Of a stretch of 64,000 bases of DNA, positions 26,953 to 35,853 are shown piece after piece. How positions within the stretch are numbered: the stretch's first letter is position 1; each line of letters begins with the position of its first letter. Location of the stretch: assembly GCF_024391045.1 (NCBI RefSeq), contig NZ_JANFCZ010000002.1, positions 1-64,000 of the forward strand, written 5' to 3'. The DNA comes from Pseudarthrobacter sulfonivorans (GTDB lineage: Bacteria; Actinomycetota; Actinomycetes; Actinomycetales; Micrococcaceae). Position numbers and translations under genes: made by a program. The notes below the pieces were generated by a model. That model did not search any database, was not told the origin of the DNA, and saw only the letters and a program-made list of their open reading frames with translations.

Positions 26953-27879
26953 TCAGGCGCGCCGGCGCTGCAGGACGTCGTCCAGGTTGCTGAGGGCGCT
27001 CTGGGCCTTGGTGAGCGGCTTGGCTGACGGGACCGGCGGGACTGCGGGGGCTCCCTGCTTCAGGGACGGCTTACCCACGGCCTTGGGCGCCTCCGGCAGG
27101 TCAAGCGGTTCGGGGGCAGGACGCTCAACCTTGGGTGCCTCAACGTATACGGGTTTGGGTACGTCCACAGGTTCCCACGTGGTTGCGGCAGGCGCGGACA
27201 TTGCCTCCCCGGCGCTGGAATCCCCTGCGGCAACAGCGACGGCGAGGGCAGCTTCCCGGAGTTCCATCGCGGTGAGCGGTTTCGGGGCAGGCGCATGTGC
27301 TTCGGCGTCAAAGAGCCGGCTTTCCGGCTGGGCGGCTGGGCGGGGCTTCTCCTGGACCTCGGCGGCGGGTTCCTCACGGCGCACCGGAGCGCTCATAGCG
27401 GACCGAAAGGCGGCCTGCACCCTGGCTTTGCGGTCCCGCACAGCGAGGAAACGCAACAGCACCACGGCCAAGACCATGATGGCCAAACCCGACACCGGCA
27501 GCAGGGCAGTTCCCAGCCCAAAGAGCAGCAGGACAGCTGAAACAAAGGTGGTCAGCAATCCCGCGACGCCGGCAAGGGCAATCGCGGTCCGGCCGTATCG
27601 GATCCGGAACGCGCCGGTCGTTGCACTGCCGGACGGCGCGGCTACGGCTTCGGGGCTCTTCCTGATATCCATGGCTTTCTCCTGCGGGGCGGCCATCTTC
27701 ATGACCATCCCGGCTCTCGGTTCCGATGATTCAATAGCTGGAACATCCGCGAAAAAGTCAGCTGCGGCCTGGGCCGGGTGCCGTCGGTTCCGCAGGACGT
27801 AAGGCGCCACCCAGACGATCCAGAGCACAACGGCAACCACAAGGATCACTGAGCTGCTAAGAGGGAAGTCCACACTCAA
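26953..27879 (-). CDS. Conserved hypothetical membrane protein
   Basis: 308 residues. One N-terminal helix (VILVVAVVLWIVWVAPYVL) is followed by a soluble linker and two further helices (about 100-155), then a long Pro/Ala/Glu-rich cytoplasmic or surface tail (about 170-308). No catalytic motif is seen. Related proteins are common next to galU in actinobacteria, but no function is known to me. It is the last gene before tRNA-Ala on this strand. Confidence 0.75.
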   Translation of the reverse strand: MSVDFPLSSSVILVVAVVLWIVWVAPYVLRNRRHPAQAAADFFADVPAIESSEPRAGMVMKMAAPQEKAMDIRKSPEAVAAPSGSATTGAFRIRYGRTAIALAGVAGLLTTFVSAVLLLFGLGTALLPVSGLAIMVLAVVLLRFLAVRDRKARVQAAFRSAMSAPVRREEPAAEVQEKPRPAAQPESRLFDAEAHAPAPKPLTAMELREAALAVAVAAGDSSAGEAMSAPAATTWEPVDVPKPVYVEAPKVERPAPEPLDLPEAPKAVGKPSLKQGAPAVPPVPSAKPLTKAQSALSNLDDVLQRRRA

Positions 27880-27981
27880 AACCGTATGAGTATTCGGTCA
27901 GCCGCTCCGGCATTAGCCTCGGTGTGTCGCGGGCAACGTGGCAAATCACTGGATTTATGACGCCGGAAGAGCCTTTGCAGG

Positions 27982-28599
27982 TCAGGCCCGCGATGCAAGC
28001 CACCGATCGAGCAGTCCTTCGGGTACTTCTTCGGCCGTCAACGCGAACGATCGGTGGTCGGCCCATTCCCCGTTGATGTGCAGGAATCGGGGCCGGTACC
28101 CTTCATCGCGGAAACCGAGCTTTTCCACCACCCGCAGGCTTGGGCCATTCTCGGGCCGGATGTTGATCTCCATCCGGTGCAGCCCAAGGACCTGGAAACA
28201 ATGGTCGGTAGCGAGAGCAACCGCCGTGGGCGCGATCCCGTGGCCGGCCCGGGCCTGATCAACCCAATAACCCAGGGTTGCCATCATGGCCGAACCCCAC
28301 ACAATCGAGGACACTGTCAGCTGGCCTACGATAACGGGCGCCGCGGACCGTGGCGTGCGTTCGGTGATCAGGAACGGCAAGGCAGTACCCTGGGCTGCCT
28401 GGAGCTTCAGGGACCGCACCATCTGCCGGTAATCCGGGAGGAGGCCGCCGGGCGCCGGATTGGAAGCTTCCCAGGGCTCCAGCCACTCCCGGTTGCGTGA
28501 GCGGACCTCGGTCCATTCCCGCTTGTCCCGGTACCTGATGGGACGCAGGACCAGGTCACCGCACTCCAGGGTGGCGGGCCAGATCGGTCCGGGACGCAC
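27982..28599 (-). CDS. GNAT-family N-acetyltransferase (RimJ/RimL-like)
   Basis: 205 residues from a GTG five bases after the galU stop; an earlier GTG (28641) would overlap galU. Family features are LVLRPIRYRDKREW at the N-terminus, the beta4 region ATLGYWVDQARAGHGIAPTA, and LHRMEINIRPENGPSLRVVEKLGFRDEG (acetyl-CoA pyrophosphate and C-terminal elements). RimJ-like enzymes acetylate protein N-termini or small molecules. The tight spacing implies co-transcription with galU. Confidence 0.88.
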   Translation of the reverse strand: MRPGPIWPATLECGDLVLRPIRYRDKREWTEVRSRNREWLEPWEASNPAPGGLLPDYRQMVRSLKLQAAQGTALPFLITERTPRSAAPVIVGQLTVSSIVWGSAMMATLGYWVDQARAGHGIAPTAVALATDHCFQVLGLHRMEINIRPENGPSLRVVEKLGFRDEGYRPRFLHINGEWADHRSFALTAEEVPEGLLDRWLASRA

Positions 28600-28604
28600 G
28601 GCAG

Positions 28605-29510
28605 CTATTTTGTGAGGCCGGCGGCGAATTCCGGCAGCCACTCCCGAAGGCCGGGGCCGAGGTCGTCGCTGTCAATGGCGAGCTGTACGCAGGCCTTGAG
28701 GTAGCTGAGCTTGTCACCGGTATCGTAACGGCGGCCTCGGAAGACCACCCCGTAGACGCCGTAACCCTCACCATCGCCGGCGGCCAGTTCCTGCAGCGCG
28801 TCCGTCAATTGGATTTCGCCGCCGCGGCCGGGCCCGGTACGCTCCAGCACTTCGAAAACCTCGGGGTGGAGGACATACCGGCCAATGACGGCCAGGTTGG
28901 ACGGGGCGTCGGCCACGTCCGGCTTTTCGACGAGCTTGTTGATCCTCACGTAGCTTTCGCCGTCGATGGCCTGGACATCGGCGCACCCGTAGGCGCTGAT
29001 CTGGGACGGCTCCACCTCGATAAGGGCCACCACGGATCCGCCCGTCTTGGCCTGGACGTCGATCATGGTGCTGAGCAGTTCGTCCCGCGCATCGATCAGG
29101 TCGTCACCGAGGAGGACCGCAAACGGCTCGTAGCCAACGTGCTGCTTTGCACGCAGCACCGCGTGGCCGAGGCCGTTGGGGTCACCCTGGCGGACGTAAT
29201 GGATGTCGCCGAGGTTGCTGGCGGCCTGAATTGACTCGAGCTTGGCCGTATCGCCCTTGGCTTCGAGGGTATCCTCCAGCGAAGGAACCCGGTCGAAGTG
29301 GTCCTCCAGTGCACGCTTGTTGCGTCCCGTGATCATCAGGATGTCGTTGAGGCCAACGTTGACAGCCTCTTCAACCACGTACTGAATGGCAGGCTTGTCC
29401 ACCACGGGAAGCATTTCCTTGGGCATGGCTTTGGTGGCCGGCAGGAACCTGGTGCCGAGCCCTGCTGCGGGGATTACGGCCTTGCGCACAGTCTGCTGAG
29501 AGGTAGTCAC
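28605..29510 (-). CDS. galU: UTP-glucose-1-phosphate uridylyltransferase
   Basis: 301 residues from a GTG. The nucleotidyltransferase signature is VIPAAGLGTRFLPATKAMPKE with the Lys/Arg needed for UTP binding, then VVDKPAIQYVVEEA, the VLLGDDLI metal site and RTGPGRGGEIQLTDALQ. It makes UDP-glucose for cell-envelope glycans and trehalose. Divergent from the 5-formyl-THF cyclo-ligase gene. Confidence 0.95.
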   Translation of the reverse strand: MTTSQQTVRKAVIPAAGLGTRFLPATKAMPKEMLPVVDKPAIQYVVEEAVNVGLNDILMITGRNKRALEDHFDRVPSLEDTLEAKGDTAKLESIQAASNLGDIHYVRQGDPNGLGHAVLRAKQHVGYEPFAVLLGDDLIDARDELLSTMIDVQAKTGGSVVALIEVEPSQISAYGCADVQAIDGESYVRINKLVEKPDVADAPSNLAVIGRYVLHPEVFEVLERTGPGRGGEIQLTDALQELAAGDGEGYGVYGVVFRGRRYDTGDKLSYLKACVQLAIDSDDLGPGLREWLPEFAAGLTK

Positions 29511-29652
29511 TGGACTAATCTAACGGAGGGGCCGATCATTCAGTAACTTCCGGTCAACGCTGCCGGCCCCCGCAGGCGGCGCCCCGCAACACGGCAGCAC
29601 GGGACCCGGCACCTCAAGACCTTGCAACACGGCACCTGAAGGAGGGAGCAGT

Positions 29653-30273
29653 ATGTCCGAGCGCGACAGGGCGGCCAAGGAAACCATCCGGGCACGCCAC
29701 CGGGCACAACGCGCAGCCATGGACACCGGTCAGCGGGACACCGCCGGCGCCCGGATTGCCATCCACGGCGCCAGGTGGGCCCACCAGCTGGCCGATGCAA
29801 CGCCGTCGACCTTTTGCGCCTATCTGGGTGTGGTGCCTGAACCGCCCACCCTGCCGCTGATCAGAGAACTGCACCGCCGGGGCCACACCGTCCTGCTCCC
29901 GATCTGCGAACCGGACCGCCAACTCAGCTGGACCCGGTGGACGCCGGAGGCGGAGTTTGTCCGCAGCCGCTTTGCCCCGGTACTGGAACCCGCCGGAGCC
30001 CGTCTTGGCTTCTCCGCCATGGCTTCCGTGTCCGGCCTCCTGATCCCCGCCACCGCCCTGGATCTCAGCGGGAACCGGATTGGCCAGGGCGGCGGCTATT
30101 ACGACGTCCTGCTGGGCTCACTCGCCGGCGCGGAAATAGACATCCCGCTGACGGCCATCGTTTTCGACGGCGAGGTACTGCCGGCCGGAAGCATCCCGGC
30201 CGAAACGTTTGACCGCAAAGTCCCTGCCGCCCTGACGCCGTCGGGCCTGGTTCCACTGCTCCCAGCGTCCTGA
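29653..30273 (+). CDS. 5-formyltetrahydrofolate cyclo-ligase family protein
   Basis: 206 residues. Converts 5-formyl-THF to 5,10-methenyl-THF using ATP. The conserved C-terminal loop GNRIGQGGGYYD is present, as are an N-terminal basic helix (RDRAAKETIRARHRAQR) and a central IPATALDLSGNR strand. A strong ribosome site (GAAGGAGGGAG) precedes the ATG. Divergent from galU. Confidence 0.92.
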   Translation: MSERDRAAKETIRARHRAQRAAMDTGQRDTAGARIAIHGARWAHQLADATPSTFCAYLGVVPEPPTLPLIRELHRRGHTVLLPICEPDRQLSWTRWTPEAEFVRSRFAPVLEPAGARLGFSAMASVSGLLIPATALDLSGNRIGQGGGYYDVLLGSLAGAEIDIPLTAIVFDGEVLPAGSIPAETFDRKVPAALTPSGLVPLLPAS

Positions 30274-30320
30274 CCAGCAACGGAACAAATCTCATAAGCC
30301 GCTTGTTGAGGATGATAGAA

Positions 30321-30347
30321 TTAGCACTCAGGCCCTGAGACTGCTAA
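30321..30347. promoter_or_regulatory. CIRCE-like HrcA operator upstream of the FmdB gene
   Basis: TTAGCACTC-N9-GACTGCTAA. The CIRCE consensus is TTAGCACTC-N9-GAGTGCTAA, so only one of 18 arm bases differs. A -10-like TAGAAT overlaps its left edge. The site ends 63 bases before the FmdB start and is well separated from the groESL operators in this window. Confidence 0.7.
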
Positions 30348-30409
30348 TGAGCGACACGTTCGTTCATGGCAAGGCAGGACCTCTCGTTTGCCCAAGAGGA
30401 GGATCATCA

Positions 30410-30676
30410 GTGCCCACTTATGCCTACGCCTGCAAGGATTGCGGCCACGCCTTCGACGTTTTCCAGTCGTTTACCGACAGCACCCTGACGTCATGCCCGG
30501 AGTGCCAGGGCGCCTTGCGCAAAAAGTTCAACAGCGTTGGTGTGGTGTTCAAGGGCTCCGGTTTTTACCGGACCGACTCCCGCGATGCCAAGGGCAGCAG
30601 CACGGTTTCTGCCGCTCCCTCTGCGCCGCCCGCTCCGGCACCCGCCGCTGCGCCCGCCGCAGCCGCAGCCAGCTGA
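30410..30676 (+). CDS. FmdB-family zinc-ribbon protein
   Basis: 88 residues from a GTG preceded by AGAGGAGGA. The zinc ribbon has two CxxC pairs: ACKDC and SCPECQ (about residues 8-40), then KKFNSVGVVFKGSGFYRTD, typical of FmdB/CxxC_CxxC_SSSS proteins. The last 25 residues are a Pro/Ala low-complexity tail. The family was first seen near formamidase genes but its role is unclear. A CIRCE-like site upstream suggests heat-shock control. Confidence 0.9.
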   Translation: MPTYAYACKDCGHAFDVFQSFTDSTLTSCPECQGALRKKFNSVGVVFKGSGFYRTDSRDAKGSSTVSAAPSAPPAPAPAAAPAAAAAS

Positions 30677-30849
30677 CGCAGCCCTCTCTTCGGTAACGGT
30701 CCGGCCCTTAGCGCTTCAGTGATCCGCTCGCGCTAAGCCAGGTGTCGCGGCAGTTAGCGGCGCCCTGCTGACGCCGAGTCCGACGTCGGCAGCACAGTTG
30801 TCCACATAGGCACCTTTGCTGCTGTGCGGCGCAGTCGCCGGAACATAGC

Positions 30850-31605
30850 GTGGGTGCCATGCCCGCCGCTCTCCTCCGCCCCGGCCGCCGGACCTCTCCG
30901 GCCGCACGCGCCCTCCGCAGCCCGCTTAGCTCACGCAATACAGGCCGGGACGGCCGCCGCCGGGCCATGTCCTGGCTAAGCCGGAACCGGCGCCTGGCCA
31001 TCGCCCTCCTGCTGTGCCTTGCCGCCGGCATCACTGTCCATCAGCTCACTCCCCCGCCGGCTGACACTGCAACCACGCTGGCCGCCGTGCGCGACCTGCC
31101 GGTCGGCACGGCGTTGGCAGCAGGGGATCTGACGCCTGTGAGGATTCCGCCGCAGCTGGTGCATGCCGGATCCATCGCCGACCCGGCCGTGGCCACCGGC
31201 AAGCAACTGGCAGCACCGCTGCGGAAGGGCCAGTTGCTGACGGATTCCCAGCTGCTGGGTCCGGCACTCCTGACGGGCGCCCCGCCGGGTGCCGCTGCCG
31301 TGCCCTTGAGGATGGCGGATCCGTCCTCCATCCAGCTGGTGTCCCCGGGGCAGCTGATCAACGTTGTGTTGACGGGCGCCAACGGCTATGAGCAGACGTC
31401 ACCGAGCGAAGTGCTCGCGTCCGCCGTACCGGTCCTCTGGACATCGGGGCAAGGCGGAAAGACAGGCCAGTGGCTCGGCACCGCCGAGACTGACGGGCTG
31501 ATCGTGGTGGCCGCGGCCCCTGAACAGGCCGCCCGCCTGGCCGGCGCGTCCACTCAGGGCAAGCTGTTCTTTGTCCTGGTGGGACCGGCCAGCGCGGCGG
31601 GGTGA
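30850..31605 (+). CDS. SAF-domain protein (CpaB/RcpC-like)
   Basis: 251 residues from a GTG; an ATG at codon 4 is the alternative. A basic leader of about 45 residues is followed by one membrane helix (LAIALLLCLAAGITVHQL) and an exported SAF domain (AAVRDLPVGTALAAGDLTPV) with a C-terminal RcpC-like part (VSPGQLINVVLTG). Such proteins assemble Flp pili in other bacteria, but no pilus genes are nearby, so the role here is open. The 173 bases upstream show nothing recognisable. Confidence 0.75.
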   Translation: MGAMPAALLRPGRRTSPAARALRSPLSSRNTGRDGRRRAMSWLSRNRRLAIALLLCLAAGITVHQLTPPPADTATTLAAVRDLPVGTALAAGDLTPVRIPPQLVHAGSIADPAVATGKQLAAPLRKGQLLTDSQLLGPALLTGAPPGAAAVPLRMADPSSIQLVSPGQLINVVLTGANGYEQTSPSEVLASAVPVLWTSGQGGKTGQWLGTAETDGLIVVAAAPEQAARLAGASTQGKLFFVLVGPASAAG

Positions 31606-31621
31606 GGTTGTTGTGCCGCTG

Positions 31622-34600
31622 TCAGCCCCAGTGCGGGGGCTTGTTCTCCTTGAGCCAGGCGTCGTGATCGTCGTCGCTGCCGTCGCCCCAGTTCCGCGGA
31701 TCGTCCTCAGCGGCCTTGTTCGGCAGAACTGCTGCCGAACCGGTCTGCGCCACCTCAGGTGCGGGCGCCTGGCCGTTGCCGATTGTGTCCGGCTGGTCGT
31801 CGGCTTCGGCGCCGGGCTGGCCGGGTTTCTGTGTGTTCACAACAACCTCCTCACTCTCCAGGCGCATGGCCTGGTATTCGTTCCTGTCGTATCCGGCCGT
31901 TCCCGGGCGGGACGAGTCCAGATCTTCGTCAAAGAATCCCCCCGAGTCCGTACCGCGTCCGGCGGGCATGACATTCTCCAGGCCCAGGTAGCCTGCGATC
32001 CGGTCAGCGCAGGTGGACGGGTCCGTAAAGACTTCGATGGTCCACAGCGGCATGTACCGCCAGCCCATCCGTTCCAGCAGCTGCGGGCGCAGGCGACTCC
32101 GCTCACGGACACTCATGGTGCGGTACTGTTCGGTGCCGTCAGACTCGATCGCCACCGGCCAGGGGATGTCTGCATCGTCCTGCCCCATGGTGCTGAGCGG
32201 GTCCGCCGCCGCCACCACGTCGATCACGCCGTCGTACTGGTGCCAGACGCGGGCCCCGCGGGCGCGCAGCCGGTCACCGAGGTCTGCTACGAGCGGGTCG
32301 GCGCCGAGAGCCTGTTCGCTGGCGGCGGCCCGCGACGCAGGCGTGCCGAGGTCCGTCTTTCCGGCGATTTCGCGGTTCAGGAGCTCGTAGAGTTCCACGG
32401 CGCCGTAGGAAAGCCGGGTGTGGTCGAGGTCTTCGGGCTGGAAGCATGTCAGGACGTGGATCGACCGCCGCGCACGCGTCATGGCCAGCGCGAATTTTTC
32501 GCGACCGCCCTCGGCGGAAAGCGGACCGAAGTTGTGGAGTGCCCGGCCGTGCGGGGTTCGGCCGAAGCCGGGCGAGAAAATGATGTGGTCGCGGACAAGG
32601 CCCTGCGCCCGCTCAAGGTCCACTACCCGGAAAGACTCCGACCCGCCGCCGAAGAATCCGGCCAGGGTGGGGTGGTTGGGCAGCTGCAGCCGGATGGCCT
32701 CACCGATCCGGGCCGCATGCCGCAGGCTGGCAGTCACCACCGCAAGGGACGTGCGGGAACGCAGCCTCGCGTGTTCGAAAACCAGCTGCACCACGCGGTT
32801 GACCTCGGCCACCACGGACTCGACGCCCTCATGGTCCGCGCTCGGCAGCCCCGTCCCGTCCGGCAGGTACTCCACCGTCAGCGCCCGGTCCAGGCCCGTG
32901 GCCGCTTGCCCCTCAGGGAGCCGGCGGAGGCCGTCGTCGTAGAAATTCTTGCTCAACTGCAGGACGAGGTCCTCGTCCACCGCACGGTACACAAAATTCA
33001 GGCGCCAGACGGGCAGCACCGCAGACAGTGCCGAGTAGGCACTTTCCACGCGCTGGTGCGCCGCTTCCCCGGCCGCCAGCCGCTCCACGCCTACCGTGAA
33101 GGTCCGGGGGCTGGCGATCTTGGCGTCACCGAAGGCAATGACCTGCTTGGCCCGTGCCATGGACGGCAGGACGGCCTGCAGCGAAGTGGTTTCAGCGTCC
33201 AGGATGACCACGGCATCAAAGCGCTGTTCTGCCGGGAGCAGACCGGTCATCAGGTACGGGCTCACGGACCATACTGGCACCAGCATGGGGACGAGGTCCG
33301 GTGCCTGGGCCGTCAGCGCGGCCAGCGTCACCCTCCCGTCCTTGAGCAGGCTGCGCAGCAGCTGGGCCTGGCGCGGATGCTCCGCCAGTGCGGCCCGCCA
33401 CCGCTCGGAAAGGTCCCAGCGCAGGCGCGCGGCACCACTGGCAATGTGGGCGTTGTCCGCGAGCCGGTATTCGGCCTCAAGCTGGCGGAGGGCATCGCCG
33501 TCGGACATGGCCAGGTAGTCGTCGCCGCTGATCATGGCTTCCAGGGCCGACTGCCACCAGGCAAGCTCAAGCTCGGCAGCCACGGACTCGGGCGGAACCT
33601 CACGCTCGGCCAGATCGGTCAGGAGCTCACCCAGGCCGTGTTCGCGCATGTTTTCCACGAGCAGGGTGCGCTCCGGCAGCGTCTTCAGCGTGGCGGTGTC
33701 CGCGACCAGCCGTTCAAGCCGCTCCATGAGTTCTTCGTAGCGGGCGGTTGCCAGCGAACCGCCGTCCGCCGTGTGTCGGAGAGCCTCCCCCAGTTCGGTG
33801 AGCTCCCGGTCCAGCGACCGGTACATGACGTTCATTTCGGCGAGCCCGGAGGGGACAGCCGGATGACGCTGTGTGGTGGCATACCCGGACCAGAGGGCCC
33901 GCTGCTCCTGGACCAGCACCAGCGAGCTGTGGAGGTCGGCGATGTGCACGCCCGGCCGGACGTATTCCTTGGCGACGCGGCGCAACCGGGACCGCTGCAT
34001 GGAAGCCATATCGATGTTCCGCTCCCGGCGCCAGGCCGAAGTCGCGGTGGCGGAGATCAGGTCATGGACCGGCCGGTCAAAAATGTCCGGCGTGAACTTG
34101 TCCAGACTTTCGCGGACAGCCACCAGCAGTTCGAGCTGCTCGCCCCATTCCGCGAACGAACTGCCCAGCCGGATCTCGGCGTGCTCGGCCACGCTGTGCA
34201 TCCGGTCGCGGAGGATCGGAAGATTGGTCGCCACCGAGCGGGCCAGTTCCTGGGCCTCCTCAGTTTCCTTGCGGGTGAGCAGTCTGGCACCGTGCCACGG
34301 ACTGGTGGTGGAGGCCCGGCTGAAGCTGCCCAGTTCGGCGGCACGGCGGAGCCTGCCGGCGAGCTCGTTACGGTCACGGATGCTGTCCAGCACACTGCGC
34401 TTGAGCCGCACAGTGGTGGCCGGGGCCGGGCAGATGGACGTCAGCTCCGCGAGTGACTGCATGGCCTGGTACGGCGAGCAGCCCCACCGCTGGCGCACGT
34501 TATGCAGGGAGGCCACGTGGTCCCTGAGCGCATGCCGGTGTTCGGTGAGCGTTTTGTGCAGGTTGCCCAGCTGCGGTTCGAGTGACTTCTCGTTGCGCAC

Positions 34601-35725
34601 GATGGCCCGCACCAGCTGGGCCTTGAGCTGCTGTGGCGTGGCGGTGCCCGAGAGCTGGAAGAGGATGGACTCCAGGCCGAGGGCTTCCAGCTGGCCGGAG
34701 ACTTCGTTCAGGCTGGCGCGGCGGTCTCCCACCACCAGTACCGTCCGCCCCGCATCCACGAGGGCGCCGATGGTGTTGAGGGCCGTCTGGGTCTGGCCCG
34801 TGCCCGGCGGGGTGCTGACCACCAGGGAGTCTCCCGCGCGGGCAGCGTCAATGACGTACTGCTGGTCCGGGTCGGCATCAAGGAGGAGGAGTTCGTCGCT
34901 GGGATGGCGGTCGTCCACGTCCGGAAAGCGCGACGGGTCCGGTTCCTCAACGTCAACCACTTCGCCGCCGCCTGCTTTGGCCAATGCAGTGACGAGCGGG
35001 TTGGCGTCGTTGATCCAGGGGTCGTCGAGGTTGCCCGAGAGGTCGGCAAAAGTAGATACCAGCAGATTGTGCTGGGCCTCCGCGCCGTGGATGGGCATGA
35101 TCAGGGTGGCAAGCCGGTCCAGGACCGGCTGCGGATCAAAGCGGGCCGTGCTGTAGGCGAGGCGGGTGACGGCGTTGACGTCGAAAACGATGCCGTGGAC
35201 GTTCTTCAGGTGCCGGACCAGCGCCGGGTTGATGTGGGCCTGTTCGGTGAGCTGCAGCTCGTAGTCGTCCTCGCCGGGACGTACCGTGAGTGAGATTGCG
35301 GTGAGCATGACCGGCGCGGAAATCCGCTGGGGCTTGCCGCCGACGGCGGAGGTCCACACCACCGTGCCCGCCGACAGATACCCGGCATCAATGCCGCGGT
35401 CGTTGGCCAGTTCAAAAATTTTGGAGCGGATGTTCCTGGATGCCCGGGCCGCCACCACGTACTGCTGGTGGTCCCGGATCAGGGTGGACAGCCTGGTACG
35501 GCGGCCCGCCATCAGCTGCGCCAGCCCGGACGGGTGGGCGTGCGTCAGGTCAATGGAGCCTTCGGGGGTCTTGGTGAAACGCAGCATGGTGTCTGCCCCG
35601 GTGACGGGTTTGAGCCCGGACAGCCATTTTCCAAGCTCCTCAGAACCCTCCGGGTGGCCTTGACCAACTGACACTACTGCCTTCTTTTCTGCGTTTGCAC
35701 GTGACGCCCTGGACCATACCGGCAT
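31622..35725 (-). CDS. Very large helicase-nuclease protein (DUF4011/SF1/Vsr-like), degenerate ATPase motifs
   Basis: 1367 residues from ATG 35725; a GTG 16 codons upstream is the alternative start. The N-terminal region resembles DUF4011 (TVVWTSAVGGKPQRISAPVM, INPALVRHLKNVHGIVFD). An SF1 (UPF1/Dna2-like) helicase follows, split by a long helical insertion. A Vsr/MTES-type nuclease-like domain (IDVVAA, then IESDG and RERSRLRPQLLERMGWRYMP) precedes a disordered acidic tail. Walker A reads PPGTGQTQT: the catalytic Lys is Gln (311; codon CAG). Motif II is LDAETTSL rather than DEAS, and motif III is GDAKIASP. Motif VI (LAMTRARRSI) is kept. Helicase activity is therefore doubtful. The domain order matches Hhe-type antiphage proteins. 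Confidence 0.85.
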   Translation of the reverse strand: MPVWSRASRANAEKKAVVSVGQGHPEGSEELGKWLSGLKPVTGADTMLRFTKTPEGSIDLTHAHPSGLAQLMAGRRTRLSTLIRDHQQYVVAARASRNIRSKIFELANDRGIDAGYLSAGTVVWTSAVGGKPQRISAPVMLTAISLTVRPGEDDYELQLTEQAHINPALVRHLKNVHGIVFDVNAVTRLAYSTARFDPQPVLDRLATLIMPIHGAEAQHNLLVSTFADLSGNLDDPWINDANPLVTALAKAGGGEVVDVEEPDPSRFPDVDDRHPSDELLLLDADPDQQYVIDAARAGDSLVVSTPPGTGQTQTALNTIGALVDAGRTVLVVGDRRASLNEVSGQLEALGLESILFQLSGTATPQQLKAQLVRAIVRNEKSLEPQLGNLHKTLTEHRHALRDHVASLHNVRQRWGCSPYQAMQSLAELTSICPAPATTVRLKRSVLDSIRDRNELAGRLRRAAELGSFSRASTTSPWHGARLLTRKETEEAQELARSVATNLPILRDRMHSVAEHAEIRLGSSFAEWGEQLELLVAVRESLDKFTPDIFDRPVHDLISATATSAWRRERNIDMASMQRSRLRRVAKEYVRPGVHIADLHSSLVLVQEQRALWSGYATTQRHPAVPSGLAEMNVMYRSLDRELTELGEALRHTADGGSLATARYEELMERLERLVADTATLKTLPERTLLVENMREHGLGELLTDLAEREVPPESVAAELELAWWQSALEAMISGDDYLAMSDGDALRQLEAEYRLADNAHIASGAARLRWDLSERWRAALAEHPRQAQLLRSLLKDGRVTLAALTAQAPDLVPMLVPVWSVSPYLMTGLLPAEQRFDAVVILDAETTSLQAVLPSMARAKQVIAFGDAKIASPRTFTVGVERLAAGEAAHQRVESAYSALSAVLPVWRLNFVYRAVDEDLVLQLSKNFYDDGLRRLPEGQAATGLDRALTVEYLPDGTGLPSADHEGVESVVAEVNRVVQLVFEHARLRSRTSLAVVTASLRHAARIGEAIRLQLPNHPTLAGFFGGGSESFRVVDLERAQGLVRDHIIFSPGFGRTPHGRALHNFGPLSAEGGREKFALAMTRARRSIHVLTCFQPEDLDHTRLSYGAVELYELLNREIAGKTDLGTPASRAAASEQALGADPLVADLGDRLRARGARVWHQYDGVIDVVAAADPLSTMGQDDADIPWPVAIESDGTEQYRTMSVRERSRLRPQLLERMGWRYMPLWTIEVFTDPSTCADRIAGYLGLENVMPAGRGTDSGGFFDEDLDSSRPGTAGYDRNEYQAMRLESEEVVVNTQKPGQPGAEADDQPDTIGNGQAPAPEVAQTGSAAVLPNKAAEDDPRNWGDGSDDDHDAWLKENKPPHWG

Positions 35726-35812
35726 GCTTTCGAGCGTAGCGCCAAAAGCGGCCGGGATGAGAGACCGCAACACTGGGTCAGGCCAAATTAGGGGATTTCA
35801 AGGGCTAAGAGC

Positions 35813-35846
35813 AGTGGCCGGCCTCCGCTGACGGAGACCGGCCACT
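35813..35846. terminator. Hairpin downstream of guaA
   Basis: AGTGGCCGGCCTCCG pairs with CGGAGACCGGCCACT with one mismatch and a CTGA loop. It lies eight bases past the guaA stop codon. The flanks GCAGTG and CACACTGC can extend it further. Confidence 0.8.
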
Positions 35847-35853
35847 CACACTG

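Noticed and set aside
31571..34456. Plus-strand open frame of 961 codons opposite the large helicase-nuclease gene
   Set aside because: It mirrors the codons of the minus-strand gene in high-GC DNA, shows no domain or ribosome site, and has the Arg/Gly/Val/His-rich composition of an antisense shadow.
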